Shown here: in pieces, positions 1 to 8,837 of the stretch | Numbering within the stretch: position 1 is the stretch's first letter | How the letters are laid out: every line of letters begins with the position of its first letter | Assembly: GCA_050012355.1 (NCBI GenBank) | Contig: JBEKHI010000158.1 | Span: 1 to 32,884, forward strand | DNA length: 32,884 nucleotides | Origin: JBEKHI01 sp050012355 | Lineage (GTDB): Bacteria > Actinomycetota > Actinomycetes > Streptosporangiales > Streptosporangiaceae | Direction of reading: 5' to 3' | Made by a program: the position numbers and the translations under genes | The notes under the pieces: model-generated | Told to the model about the DNA's origin: nothing | Database searches by the model: none | Seen by the model: only the letters and a program-made list of their open reading frames with translations

Positions 1-407
1 GGCTTGTCCGCCTTGCTTTTTCCGGCCCTGCTGGGCGCCCGGCTGGGCCTGGGCTCGCGGGAGACTTCCGGGCGGTCTCGCAGGGCGCCTTGCGGGCGCG
101 TCTCCTGAGGACCGGTCCCCCGGGGCTGCGGTTCGTACTCGCGGTCGTCGTACTCGTACTCGCGGTTGTCGGACTGGGGAGCCTCGTACTCAGGCGTGCG
201 CGGTGCGGGACTGCGGAGCGACGGCTGGTCGCGCCGCGGGTCACGGGCGTAGCGAGCAGCACCAGGGTGCCAGGGTTCCTGAGGCTGCTGCGGGCCGCCA
301 CGTCCGTCCGGTGCCCGGTTGCCCCTATTGTTCCGCTGCGGTCCGCTTCCGTCCCCGTCACCGCCTGAGCGGGGCCCCCCTCGCGGGTCGTCGAGCCGTA
401 CCGGCAC
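1..407 (-). CDS. Partial gene: N-terminus of a disordered Pro/Arg/Gly/Glu-rich protein
   Basis: An open minus-strand frame begins with GTG at 407-405 and runs off the left edge (135 codons plus two bases). The start is well fixed: a TAG stop sits directly before it in frame (410-408), and a GGAGGG ribosome binding site lies 5-6 bases upstream. The visible part is low in complexity, rich in Pro, Arg, Gly, Gln, Asp and Glu, with a short Tyr/Glu repeat (REYEYDDREYE) near the middle and a basic stretch at the edge. No signal peptide, membrane segment or catalytic motif is visible. Such tails often precede a folded or membrane domain in actinobacterial cell-envelope and division proteins, but that domain lies outside the window, so no function is given. 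It is divergent from the MscS gene. Confidence 0.6.
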   Translation of the reverse strand, partial: MPVRLDDPRGGPRSGGDGDGSGPQRNNRGNRAPDGRGGPQQPQEPWHPGAARYARDPRRDQPSLRSPAPRTPEYEAPQSDNREYEYDDREYEPQPRGTGPQETRPQGALRDRPEVSREPRPSRAPSRAGKSKADK

Positions 408-544
408 CTAGGCCCTCCAAGGTTGTAGGTCTGCCCAAGAAGTACTAGCGAGTCACAATGCCAGAAAAGTATGTCTAATCGTGAGGAAATCGGAGTATTC
501 GCTGCTAAGAACCTGTACCGCCCACCTCCAGTAGCCTCACAGGC

Positions 545-1645
545 GTGGTATTTACCGACTCACAATCGCCAACGCTGCTATCCGCCTGCGGGTCGCACCC
601 GGGGATCACTTGCCAGCTGGTATGGGACCTGACGCACAGCCCGCAAGCCGCGTCTTTCACGAACGCGTTCCTCGACGGACCGGTCAAGCTGGGGTTGCGG
701 ATCGCCTTCGTAGTCGTGCTCGCCATGGTCACCCGGGCGATCCTGGTCAGAGTCGCCCGCCGGGTCACCGAGCACGCCGCCCTAAGCCCCGTCTCGCCGC
801 GGGCGGTCACCCGGATGCGTCGCTGGCGGGCGCGGCGCCGGATGGGCGTTGGCGCCAAGGCGGAAGGGTCAGCGGAAGGCGAGGGGGTCGCGGCGCCGGG
901 GGAGGCGGACATCACCGACCCGGCCGGGCCGGTGGTCGTCGAGGCCGCGGCGGCCATCGAGCCCACGCTGGTCGAGGAACGGCGCAGGCAACGGCTGCGA
1001 GCCCTCGGCACGATCCTGCGCAGCGCGATCTCGGTGATCATCTTCGGCATCGCCGGGCTGCAGATCCTCGGCGACGTCGGGATCGACCTGACGCCGCTGC
1101 TGGCCAGTGCCAGCGTCGCCGGCGTGGCGATCGGCATCGGGGCGCAATCGATCGTCAAGGACTACCTGGCCGGGATCCTCATGCTGCTCGAGGACCAGTA
1201 CGGGGTCGGTGACGTGATCAACGTCGGGGATATAACCGGCACCGTGGAGGCGGTATCACTGCGCACCACCCGGGTTCGCGACGTCGGCGGCGTCGTGTGG
1301 CACATCCCAAACGGAACCGTCGGCTCGGTCGGCAACGAATCCCAGGGCTGGGCTCGCGCCGTCATCGACTACCCGATCCCGTACACGGCCAATCTGTCCA
1401 AGGTGACCTCGGTGCTGGACAAGGCAGCGTCCGGAATGTGGCGCAGCTCGCACTGGCGTCAGGTCATGCTGGAGAAACCCGAGGTCTGGGGCGCGCAGAA
1501 CGTCTCAAGCGAGGGCGTGACCATGCGGATCGTGGTCCGCACCGCGCCGCTGCGGCAGTGGGAGGTCGAGCGCGAGATGCGGTCCCGCATCAAGGGCGCG
1601 CTGGACGCCGCGGGAATCGTCCTGGTGGCGGCCGACTCCAGCTAA
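545..1645 (+). CDS. Small-conductance mechanosensitive channel (MscS family)
   Basis: A 366-residue integral membrane channel that would open under membrane tension and release solutes during hypo-osmotic shock. A first membrane helix lies at about residues 49-72, followed by a basic, Ala/Glu-rich cytoplasmic stretch. A second hydrophobic segment (about 160-180) leads into the Gly/Ala-rich pore helix (LLASASVAGVAIGIGAQSIV). The MscS beta domain follows (QYGVGDVINVGDITGTVE, then the IPNG motif), and an alpha/beta C-terminal domain ends the protein. The start is GTG at 545 without a strong ribosome binding site, so the N-terminus is less certain. Its TAA stop overlaps the stop of the convergent aldo/keto reductase by two to three bases. 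Confidence 0.9.
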   Translation: MVFTDSQSPTLLSACGSHPGITCQLVWDLTHSPQAASFTNAFLDGPVKLGLRIAFVVVLAMVTRAILVRVARRVTEHAALSPVSPRAVTRMRRWRARRRMGVGAKAEGSAEGEGVAAPGEADITDPAGPVVVEAAAAIEPTLVEERRRQRLRALGTILRSAISVIIFGIAGLQILGDVGIDLTPLLASASVAGVAIGIGAQSIVKDYLAGILMLLEDQYGVGDVINVGDITGTVEAVSLRTTRVRDVGGVVWHIPNGTVGSVGNESQGWARAVIDYPIPYTANLSKVTSVLDKAASGMWRSSHWRQVMLEKPEVWGAQNVSSEGVTMRIVVRTAPLRQWEVEREMRSRIKGALDAAGIVLVAADSS

Positions 1646-2379
1646 AGCGCGTCGATCGCCGCCACCTCGTCCGGGGTGAGCGAGAAGTCGAGCGCGAAGT
1701 TCTCGACGATCCGCTCGCGGCGGGCCGACTTGGGGATGACGACGATTCCGTGTTCCAGATGCCAGCGCAGCACCACCTGGGCGGGCGTCACACCGTGACG
1801 GGCGGCTATCTCCGTCAGGGTCTTATCGTTTAGCCGGGTCCCCTTCAGACCGCTGTAGCCCTCAAGCACGATGCCGCGAGCCTGGTGTCCGTCGAGGACT
1901 GCCTGGTCGTACTGTTTCGGCGACCAGGGGATCTGGTTGACGGCCGGGAGTTCCCCGGTGGCCCGCTGCAGCTCGTCGATCTCGTCGAGGCTGTAGTTGC
2001 TCACCCCGATCGCACGGGTGAGACCCTCGTCACGCAGCTTGATGAACTCGGCCCAGACCTCAGGAGCGGCGCCACCGGGCGGCCAGTGGATCAGCCAGAG
2101 ATCCAGATAGTCGGTGCCTAGCGCGGTGAGGGATTCTTCGAGGGTGCGGCGGATGCGGTTGCGGCGTTCCGCTGGAAGTTTGGTGGTGATGAAAACGTCT
2201 TGCCTGGCTACGTCGCTATCACGTACGGCACGACCAACTTCATCCTCATTGCGGTACATGGTGGCCGTATCGATGTGCCGGTAGCCGGTCTCGAGGGCGA
2301 AACTGACGGCGTCGCAGGCCTGCTGGCCGCTCAGCCGCCAGGTGCCGAAGCCCACCATCGGCATCGTGAAGTCGCTCAT
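1642..2379 (-). CDS. Aldo/keto reductase
   Basis: A 245-residue cytosolic NADPH-dependent oxidoreductase of the aldo/keto reductase superfamily (2,5-diketogluconate reductase-like, AKR5 type), predicted to reduce aldehydes or ketones; the substrate cannot be read from sequence. The catalytic tetrad is complete: Asp37 and Tyr42 in GYRHIDTATMYRNE, Lys67 in ITTKLP and His98 in LIHWPP. The C-terminal IPKSARRERI segment matches the family's cofactor-phosphate binding loop. The ATG start has a CGAGGT ribosome binding site close upstream. It is divergent from the haemoglobin gene with 58 bases between the starts, and convergent with the MscS gene. Confidence 0.93.
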   Translation of the reverse strand: MSDFTMPMVGFGTWRLSGQQACDAVSFALETGYRHIDTATMYRNEDEVGRAVRDSDVARQDVFITTKLPAERRNRIRRTLEESLTALGTDYLDLWLIHWPPGGAAPEVWAEFIKLRDEGLTRAIGVSNYSLDEIDELQRATGELPAVNQIPWSPKQYDQAVLDGHQARGIVLEGYSGLKGTRLNDKTLTEIAARHGVTPAQVVLRWHLEHGIVVIPKSARRERIVENFALDFSLTPDEVAAIDAL

Positions 2380-2437
2380 ACCTCGATGCTAGGGTGTTGG
2401 CTTCATCGGGTCATAGCCCCACTAGGCTTGGCTGGTC

Positions 2438-2854
2438 ATGAGTGAGCAGACCTTCTACGAGGCGATCGGCGGGGACGAGACCTTTACCCGCCTAGTCCAC
2501 CGGTTCTATCAGGGGGTCGCGGACGACCCTGTGCTGCGTCCGGTGTACCCGGCGCAGGATCTGGGGCCCGCCGAGGAGCACCTGCGGCTGTTCCTCATCC
2601 AGTACTGGGGCGGGCCGCGGACCTATGACGAGCTGCGGGGGCATCCTCGGCTGCGGATGCGGCACGCGCGTTTCGCCATCGGGGAGGCTGAGCGGGACGC
2701 GTGGCTGCGCCACATGCGAGACGCGCTGGACTCACTCGACCTTTCCGAGGAGTACTACGGCCAGCTGTGGGACTACCTCGTGATGGCGGCGCACAGCCTG
2801 GTAAACGTGGAGCCCAAACACGGCCGGCCCGATCTAGGCCTGTCCGCCACCTGA
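2438..2854 (+). CDS. glbO: Group II truncated haemoglobin (trHbO)
   Basis: A 138-residue 2-on-2 globin, expected to bind haem and oxygen or to take part in peroxide or nitric-oxide chemistry in the cytoplasm. Family-defining residues are present: Tyr24 (B10) in HRFYQGV, Tyr37 (CD1) in RPVYP, the QYWGGP segment, the proximal His76 in RMRHARFAI and Trp89 (G8) in DAWLRHM. Length and motif order match the group II proteins of mycobacteria and streptomycetes. A 54-bp family B palindrome begins six bases after the stop and may act as its 3' end. Confidence 0.93.
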   Translation: MSEQTFYEAIGGDETFTRLVHRFYQGVADDPVLRPVYPAQDLGPAEEHLRLFLIQYWGGPRTYDELRGHPRLRMRHARFAIGEAERDAWLRHMRDALDSLDLSEEYYGQLWDYLVMAAHSLVNVEPKHGRPDLGLSAT

Positions 2855-2859
2855 GTTTC

Positions 2860-2913
2860 CTGGTGAGTGCTGCACTACCCACACTCTTTGACGGGTTGTG
2901 CAGCACTGACCAG
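2860..2913 (+). repeat. Family B palindromic repeat, copy B1
   Basis: A 54-bp imperfect palindrome from CTGGTGAGTGCTGCAC to its inverted partner ending in ACCAG. The 21-base arms match at 19 positions around a 12-base loop containing CACTCTTTG. Copies B2 (8947) and B3 (20200) have the same length, the same loop and the same orientation. It lies just past the glbO stop and before the vapBC promoter region. It lacks a U-run, so it is not a classical intrinsic terminator, though the stem could still end or protect transcripts. Confidence 0.8.
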
Positions 2914-2937
2914 CAACGATCGCCCTTATATACAGCG

Positions 2938-2967
2938 TGATATCATTTTTTCATTGCTTGATATCAA
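2938..2967 (+). promoter_or_regulatory. Candidate vapBC operator: two TGATATCA palindromes
   Basis: Two copies of the perfect palindrome TGATATCA occupy 2938-2945 and 2959-2966; the second extends to TTGATATCAA. Their centres are 21 bp apart, two DNA turns, so two dimers would bind the same helix face. A -10-like TATATA (2927-2932) lies six bases upstream, placing the sites over the expected transcription start. VapBC complexes are known to autorepress by binding paired palindromes through the VapB N-terminal domain. Assignment to this VapB is an inference from position. Confidence 0.65.
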
Positions 2968-2981
2968 CGAAGGCGGCGCTG

Positions 2982-3197
2982 ATGAGCAGGACCTTGATCG
3001 ATGTCGACGATGATCTCCTTGCGGACGTCGCACAGGAACTGGGCACCACCACGAAAAAGGACACCGTCAACCGGGCGCTCCAGGAAGTGCTCGAACACCG
3101 GCGCCGCGCCTTGGCCCTGACCAGGCTGCGAGACTCGGTCAACGACGGCGCCTTCGACCTCGTCGAGCTGCAGGACAAGAAGAACTACCGACGGTGA
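2982..3197 (+). CDS. vapB: VapB-type antitoxin
   Basis: A 71-residue protein beginning MSRTLIDVDDDLLADVAQEL. This short beta strand followed by helices is the ribbon-helix-helix pattern of VapB antitoxins that have a TTKKDTVNRAL helix. The C-terminal half (FDLVELQDKKNYRR) would wrap around and inhibit the toxin. The ATG at 2982 is chosen over an upstream in-frame start at 2937 because the latter would lie inside the operator palindromes and add a non-conserved leader. The stop overlaps the vapC start as GTGA, so the pair is translationally coupled. Confidence 0.85.
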   Translation: MSRTLIDVDDDLLADVAQELGTTTKKDTVNRALQEVLEHRRRALALTRLRDSVNDGAFDLVELQDKKNYRR

Positions 3198-3607
3198 GTC
3201 CCGCTAAATTCCTCATTGACACCAGTGCGCTGGCGCGGCTCATACGCTCGGGTGGCTTCTCACTGGGCTGGGACCAGGCGGTCGCCTCAGGGCTGGTCGC
3301 GGTTTGCCCGATCACCGAGCTGGAGTTCTTCTATAGCGCGCGTTCGGCCGCCGACCGAGCCAGTGGCATCCAGGACATGCACGACTCATTCGGCTGGGTT
3401 CCCGTGCACGACCGAGCCTTCGCTCGCGCGTGGGAGGTGCAAGAGGAACTGACCGAGAAAGGGCAGCACCGGTCCGCCGGCCCCGTGGACCTGGTCCTCG
3501 CCGCTACCGCCGAGCTCTTCGACCTCACTCTGCTGCACCACGACCACGACTTCGACGTGATCTCCGCCATCACTGGGCAGCCGACCCGGTGGTTCGGCTT
3601 CGACTGA
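3194..3607 (+). CDS. vapC: VapC-type PIN-domain toxin ribonuclease
   Basis: A 137-residue PIN-domain protein, the toxin of a type II pair. VapC enzymes cleave RNA, often tRNA or rRNA, using Mg2+ held by acidic residues. The expected set is present: Asp9 in FLIDTSALAR, Glu44 in ITELEFF, Asp99 in PVDLVLAAT and Asp residues in HHDHDFDVI near the C-terminus. Length is typical and no key residue is missing, so the toxin appears intact. It starts with GTG overlapping the vapB stop. A CCCCG/CGGGG hairpin at about 3618-3632 follows its stop. Confidence 0.9.
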   Translation: MSPAKFLIDTSALARLIRSGGFSLGWDQAVASGLVAVCPITELEFFYSARSAADRASGIQDMHDSFGWVPVHDRAFARAWEVQEELTEKGQHRSAGPVDLVLAATAELFDLTLLHHDHDFDVISAITGQPTRWFGFD

Positions 3608-3647
3608 ACGACATGAACCCCGTGCTCGCGGGGCGCCCGGCGGAACC

Positions 3648-3695
3648 ATCGATGGCCCAGCGAGGGGGCTATAACGCCCTCGGTGGGCCATCGAT
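3648..3695. repeat. Family A palindromic repeat, copy A1
   Basis: A palindrome with outer arms ATCGATGGCCCA (3648-3659) and TGGGCCATCGAT (3684-3695) and an inner stem around the loop CTATAA. The 40-bp core from ATGGCCCA to GGGCCAT (3652-3691) has the same length in copies A2 (16026-16065) and A3 (25587-25626). It sits between the convergent vapC and ettA genes, where it could also serve as a two-way transcription end. Confidence 0.8.
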
Positions 3696-3749
3696 CGCGC
3701 TCGACCGGGAGAACCGGGGAGAGCGGCTGACCGTCGTTATGGTCGGAAA

Positions 3750-5414
<1,665 letters not shown>

Positions 5415-5424
5415 GTCTCTAAGC

Positions 5425-6750
5425 CTAGAGCCTGCTGGCGGGTGGCTCTGCGTTGTTTTCCGGCTCAAAGACGCGAACCCGGTTGCGACCGTCCGCCTTC
5501 GCCCGGTATAGGGCCAGGTCGGCGGCTGCGAGGAGCTCGAACACGTCGCCCTCACATGGGCCCTCGGATGTCGCGACCCCGACCGAGATGGTCACGCCTA
5601 CCGGCGTATCTCCGGCCAGCACGCTGACCACGCCCGCACTTCGGCGCAGGCGCTCGGCGATGCGGTACGCCTCGGTTCCGTCCGCTTTAGGGAGCAAAAC
5701 GACGAATTCTTCGCCCCCGAAACGCCCGATCACATCGGTCTCGCGGACCTGCTGGCGCAACTCTGTCGCCAGCCCTCGCAGCACATCGTCCCCGGTCAGG
5801 TGCCCGTGCCCGTCGTTCACCCGCTTGAAGTGGTCGACGTCGATGAGCAGGATCGACACTGGCTCGTTCTGCCGGTTGGCCCGGCTGATCTCGGAATCCG
5901 CCTCCCGCTGCCACGCGGCGGCGTTGAGCAGCCCGGTCTTGGAGTCGGTCCTGGCGGCCGCCTTGAGCTGGGCGTGCATCAGGCTGCGCTGGAGCAAGAT
6001 GACCGGCGGCAGGGCGATGGCCAGCAGCACCGGGCTGACCGCGGCCGCGACGGTGACCAGGATGCCGACGCAGGCGTCGGCCACGTCGAGTAGCAGGTTC
6101 TCCCGGTTGAGCAGCAGCTCTTTGAGCGAGATGTCCGGCTCGGCCAGCCGGGCCGCGATGGCCACGATCGCTGTGTTTAGCACGCTGAACAAGATGGCGC
6201 ATCCCACCGCGACCGCGACCGCCTCGGGTTTCGCGATCCAGACCGACGCCCCGGGGTGGGACAGCGCGGGCTCGCGGGCGTCCGGGATGGCGAGCCGAAA
6301 CGCGACCGACGCGGCCGCGCCGGACAGGCCTAGGGCCGCGGTGCTGAAGGCGCGCCGGTACACCGCGGTCCGACGGACCCGCAGATGCATCAGGACGCTG
6401 AGGATCACCGGTGCCGCCGTCGCGTAGAGCGGCGGGAGCAGCAGTGCCACTGGAAGCCACCACGCGGACAGCAGGTCGCGGGACATTCCGGACGGCGGAC
6501 CCAGCCTGCGGGTCGCCTCGACGCACATGGCGCCGCAGGCCATCAGCGCGACGAACAGGATGACGTCCGCCGCGCTGCCCTCGGTCCTGGGGATCTCCCA
6601 GCCGATCAGCGCCACATCGGCGGCAATTATTGACAGTACGTAACCGGCCAGTGGCACCGGCAGGGTCAGCAGCGGCCAGCACCACGGCCAGCCGACCAGC
6701 TGCCGCAATGCCCGCCGACGCTGCATTATCGCGTCCTGGACTGCCGACAT
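5425..6750 (-). CDS. Membrane-bound diguanylate cyclase (GGDEF domain)
   Basis: A 441-residue protein predicted to make cyclic di-GMP from two GTP. The N-terminal 270 residues hold several hydrophobic segments (roughly 20-45, 60-78, 95-120, 180-200, 235-265), a membrane sensor region that I do not assign to a named family. The C-terminal GGDEF domain has DVDHFKRVNDGHGHLTGDD for substrate and metal binding, active site GGEEF (345-349) and an inhibitory I-site RETD just before it, so it looks active and feedback-inhibited. No EAL domain is present. The start at MSAVQDAIMQ follows a G-rich GGTGGGGGA stretch; an upstream extension to 7023 has atypical composition and is rejected. Confidence 0.88.
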   Translation of the reverse strand: MSAVQDAIMQRRRALRQLVGWPWCWPLLTLPVPLAGYVLSIIAADVALIGWEIPRTEGSAADVILFVALMACGAMCVEATRRLGPPSGMSRDLLSAWWLPVALLLPPLYATAAPVILSVLMHLRVRRTAVYRRAFSTAALGLSGAAASVAFRLAIPDAREPALSHPGASVWIAKPEAVAVAVGCAILFSVLNTAIVAIAARLAEPDISLKELLLNRENLLLDVADACVGILVTVAAAVSPVLLAIALPPVILLQRSLMHAQLKAAARTDSKTGLLNAAAWQREADSEISRANRQNEPVSILLIDVDHFKRVNDGHGHLTGDDVLRGLATELRQQVRETDVIGRFGGEEFVVLLPKADGTEAYRIAERLRRSAGVVSVLAGDTPVGVTISVGVATSEGPCEGDVFELLAAADLALYRAKADGRNRVRVFEPENNAEPPASRL

Positions 6751-7055
6751 TCCCCCACCCGTGGTTCTCGCCGTGCGCGGTCGCGCCCAGCACTCAGTGT
6801 AACGATAGGTAACAGAATAGATGCGGTCCGTGCGGGAGGTGGACCGAACGTGTATGTTGAGTGCCGCACGAGCGAATACGCAAAGTGTTTCTGCGGCTCC
6901 GCTCCGTGCGACACCCGCTGTGACGAGTAAGGAGAAACCGCCAATGAGGGGCGTTATCTGGTCCTGACGGCGGCCAGGCAGGCCGCCGAAGCGTCCGGTT
7001 ATGGTCGCTCCGGCGGCCTTCATCTCCCCCCGGCGTTAGGCCGGCTTTCCCGCCG
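6751..7055. other. 305-bp intergenic region between ssb 3' end and the diguanylate cyclase
   Basis: This gap must contain the promoter of the diguanylate cyclase-ettA unit and the 3' end of the ssb transcript. An 8-bp perfect hairpin, CGGCGGCC (6968-6975) with GGCCGCCG (6981-6988), lies 68 bases past the ssb stop. On the plus strand a tiny frame (ATG 6944, stop 6965-6967, peptide MRGVIWS) has an AAGGAG nine bases upstream and ends directly at that hairpin. No plus-strand gene follows it. I could not place a convincing -35/-10 pair. Confidence 0.4.
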
Positions 7056-7688
7056 CTAGGCCGGAACAGGGATCCCGGTCATCTCGTCCTCCTCCAGCTC
7101 GGCTATGGCCTCCTCCGTGAGGATGTCACTGCCGTCCGCCGCCGTAGCCGTCGTCGTTGGCGCGAACGGCTGCCGCGGATCGGCATCAGCCGCGACGGCG
7201 CCGGAATCCCCCTCATCAGGATCTTCTGGGTTCGAAGCGGCATACGCCTCCTCCGGTCCTGTTTCGTCGCCGAGGGACTGGCGCTTAAGCTCGCCCTCGT
7301 TCACGCCCGCCTCGGTATCCCTTGGCACGCGAGGCTCCCGGTGGAAGGATGCCCAGCCTCTCGTGAGGTCGTGGCCCATCGCGTCGGCGTCGATCTCGAC
7401 CTCGGACACGGTGCGTTCCTCGGTCTGCCAGGTCCGGGTGCGCATCCGGCCCCGGACGAGAACCGGGTCACCCTTGCGGATGCTCGCCTTCACGGCGACC
7501 GCCAGCTTCCGCCAGCAGGTGACCGAGAAGTAGGAGGTCTGCCCGTCCTGCCACGCCCCGTTACGGTCGACCCTGCGCGGTGTGCAAGCGACCCGGATAT
7601 GCGCGACCTCGGCCCCGTCCTTGGTCGTGCGGAACATCGGATCGGCGGTGGCGTACCCCGCCACGGTCGCGAATGCTTCTTGGGTCAT
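7056..7688 (-). CDS. ssb: Single-stranded DNA-binding protein paralogue
   Basis: A 210-residue protein whose first 110 residues form an SSB OB-fold: AGYATADPMFRTTKDG, HIRVACTPRR, SYFSVTCWRKLA and GDPVLVRGRM are typical strands. SSB coats single-stranded DNA in replication, repair and recombination. The C-terminal 100 residues are acidic and rich in Ala, Asp, Glu and Pro, as in other SSBs, but the end reads EMTGIPVPA instead of the canonical acidic DDDxPF tip that binds partner proteins. The ATG has an AAGGAG site eight bases upstream. An SSB paralogue beside ettA is, as I recall, also the arrangement in mycobacteria (Rv2478c-Rv2477c), so this is probably the accessory SSB, not the replicative one. 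Confidence 0.87.
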   Translation of the reverse strand: MTQEAFATVAGYATADPMFRTTKDGAEVAHIRVACTPRRVDRNGAWQDGQTSYFSVTCWRKLAVAVKASIRKGDPVLVRGRMRTRTWQTEERTVSEVEIDADAMGHDLTRGWASFHREPRVPRDTEAGVNEGELKRQSLGDETGPEEAYAASNPEDPDEGDSGAVAADADPRQPFAPTTTATAADGSDILTEEAIAELEEDEMTGIPVPA

Positions 7689-7872
7689 GTGCTCAGCTCC
7701 TTGGTGATTGTTCGTTGATGGCTGCCCGGCCGGGGGCTCGCTTCAACGGTGCCCGGAGCACGCTTCACCAGGTAAGGAGGAGTTCACGTCTGTGGATATC
7801 GCGTCCAGTTTGTTCCGGGCTGTGGATGACGGGTTTGCCGTCGTCGGCAACCACGTGCCAGAATCTGCGGCG

Positions 7873-8811
7873 TCAGCTGGCGGCGACCGGCTTGGTGATC
7901 ACATCCACCAGCGCACCGTTTCGCATGACGGTGATCGGCAGCTGGCTGCCGATGGACTCCGCGAACATCAGCCGTTGCAGGTCCTGCGCCGTCGCGACGG
8001 GTTTTCCTCCCGCGGTGAGCAGCAGGTCCCCGACGCGCATCCCGGCCTGGTCGGCCGGTCCGCCCGGTACGACCTCGGCGATGCGCAGGCCCGTCGGCCT
8101 GCCCAGCCGTTCCCGCCACGGCGCGGCGACCGGTGCGGGCGCCACCACCACACCGAGGTACGCGCGGCGCACCTTGCCCTCGCGCATCAGCGTCGACACG
8201 ATCCGCCGGGTGGTCGCGTTGACCGGGACGGCGAGCCCGAGCCCGACGCCCGCGACCGCGGTGTTGATCCCGACCACCCGGGCATGGGAGTCGGCGAGCG
8301 CACCGCCGGAGTTACCAGGGTTCAGCGCGGCGTCGGTCTGGATGACGTCCTCGATGAGCCCGGCCGCCCGGCCCGCCGGCATCGACCGGCCGAGCGCGCT
8401 CACCACCCCGGCCGTCACCGACCCGGCCAGCCCCAGCGGGTTGCCGACCGCGACCACCAGCTGGCCGACCATGAGTTCGTCCGCCTCGCCGAGTTCGGCG
8501 GGCTCCGGGGTATCCCCGGTCACCCGCAGCACGGCCAGGTCGGACAGCGGGTCGACCCCGATCACCCGAAACGGGCTCGTCGTCCCATCCGCGAACGCCG
8601 CCGTCCCGCCGGGAGCTGACCCGACGACGTGCGCGTTCGTCAGCAGGAACCCGTCACCGGTGTAGACAACCGCCGAGCCGAGCGACTCCCCGGCCGGCGC
8701 GCCACGTCCCGCCTGCCGCGGCACCCGGAGCGCGGCCACCTTCGGAGTCAGCTGCTCGGCCACCCCGGAGACGATCCGCGAGTATTCGTCTAGGAGATCA
8801 CGCACTTCCAT
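7873..8811 (-). CDS. HtrA-like serine protease with PDZ domain (S1C family)
   Basis: A 312-residue trypsin-fold protease with a C-terminal PDZ domain. The catalytic triad is His61 (LLTNAHVV), Asp91 (SDLAVL) and Ser168 (GNSGG). Residues 215-308 form the PDZ domain (YLGV, PGGPADQAGMRVGDLLL), which in this family recognises exposed C-termini of unfolded proteins. Unlike most HtrA/DegP proteins it has no signal peptide or membrane anchor, so a cytoplasmic location is inferred. The ATG at 8811 is preferred over GTG at 8817 because GGAGG lies six bases before it. A dyad at 8838-8852 lies about 27 bases upstream and may be an operator. Confidence 0.9.
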   Translation of the reverse strand: MEVRDLLDEYSRIVSGVAEQLTPKVAALRVPRQAGRGAPAGESLGSAVVYTGDGFLLTNAHVVGSAPGGTAAFADGTTSPFRVIGVDPLSDLAVLRVTGDTPEPAELGEADELMVGQLVVAVGNPLGLAGSVTAGVVSALGRSMPAGRAAGLIEDVIQTDAALNPGNSGGALADSHARVVGINTAVAGVGLGLAVPVNATTRRIVSTLMREGKVRRAYLGVVVAPAPVAAPWRERLGRPTGLRIAEVVPGGPADQAGMRVGDLLLTAGGKPVATAQDLQRLMFAESIGSQLPITVMRNGALVDVITKPVAAS

Positions 8812-8837
8812 GACCACCCTCCATCCACGATGATTAC

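Noticed and set aside
90..368. Plus-strand 92-codon frame with a hydrophobic start (MRARLLRTGPPG)
   Set aside because: It overlaps a minus-strand frame that has an ideal ribosome binding site, an in-frame stop just before its start and coherent low-complexity composition; the plus frame looks like its shadow.
2860..2913. Family B repeats as a CRISPR-like array
   Set aside because: Copies are 6 to 11 kb apart, not regularly spaced, and no cas gene is nearby.
7725..7738. GC palindrome between ssb and the protease gene as an operator
   Set aside because: It is short, made only of G and C, and such palindromes occur often by chance in this base composition.
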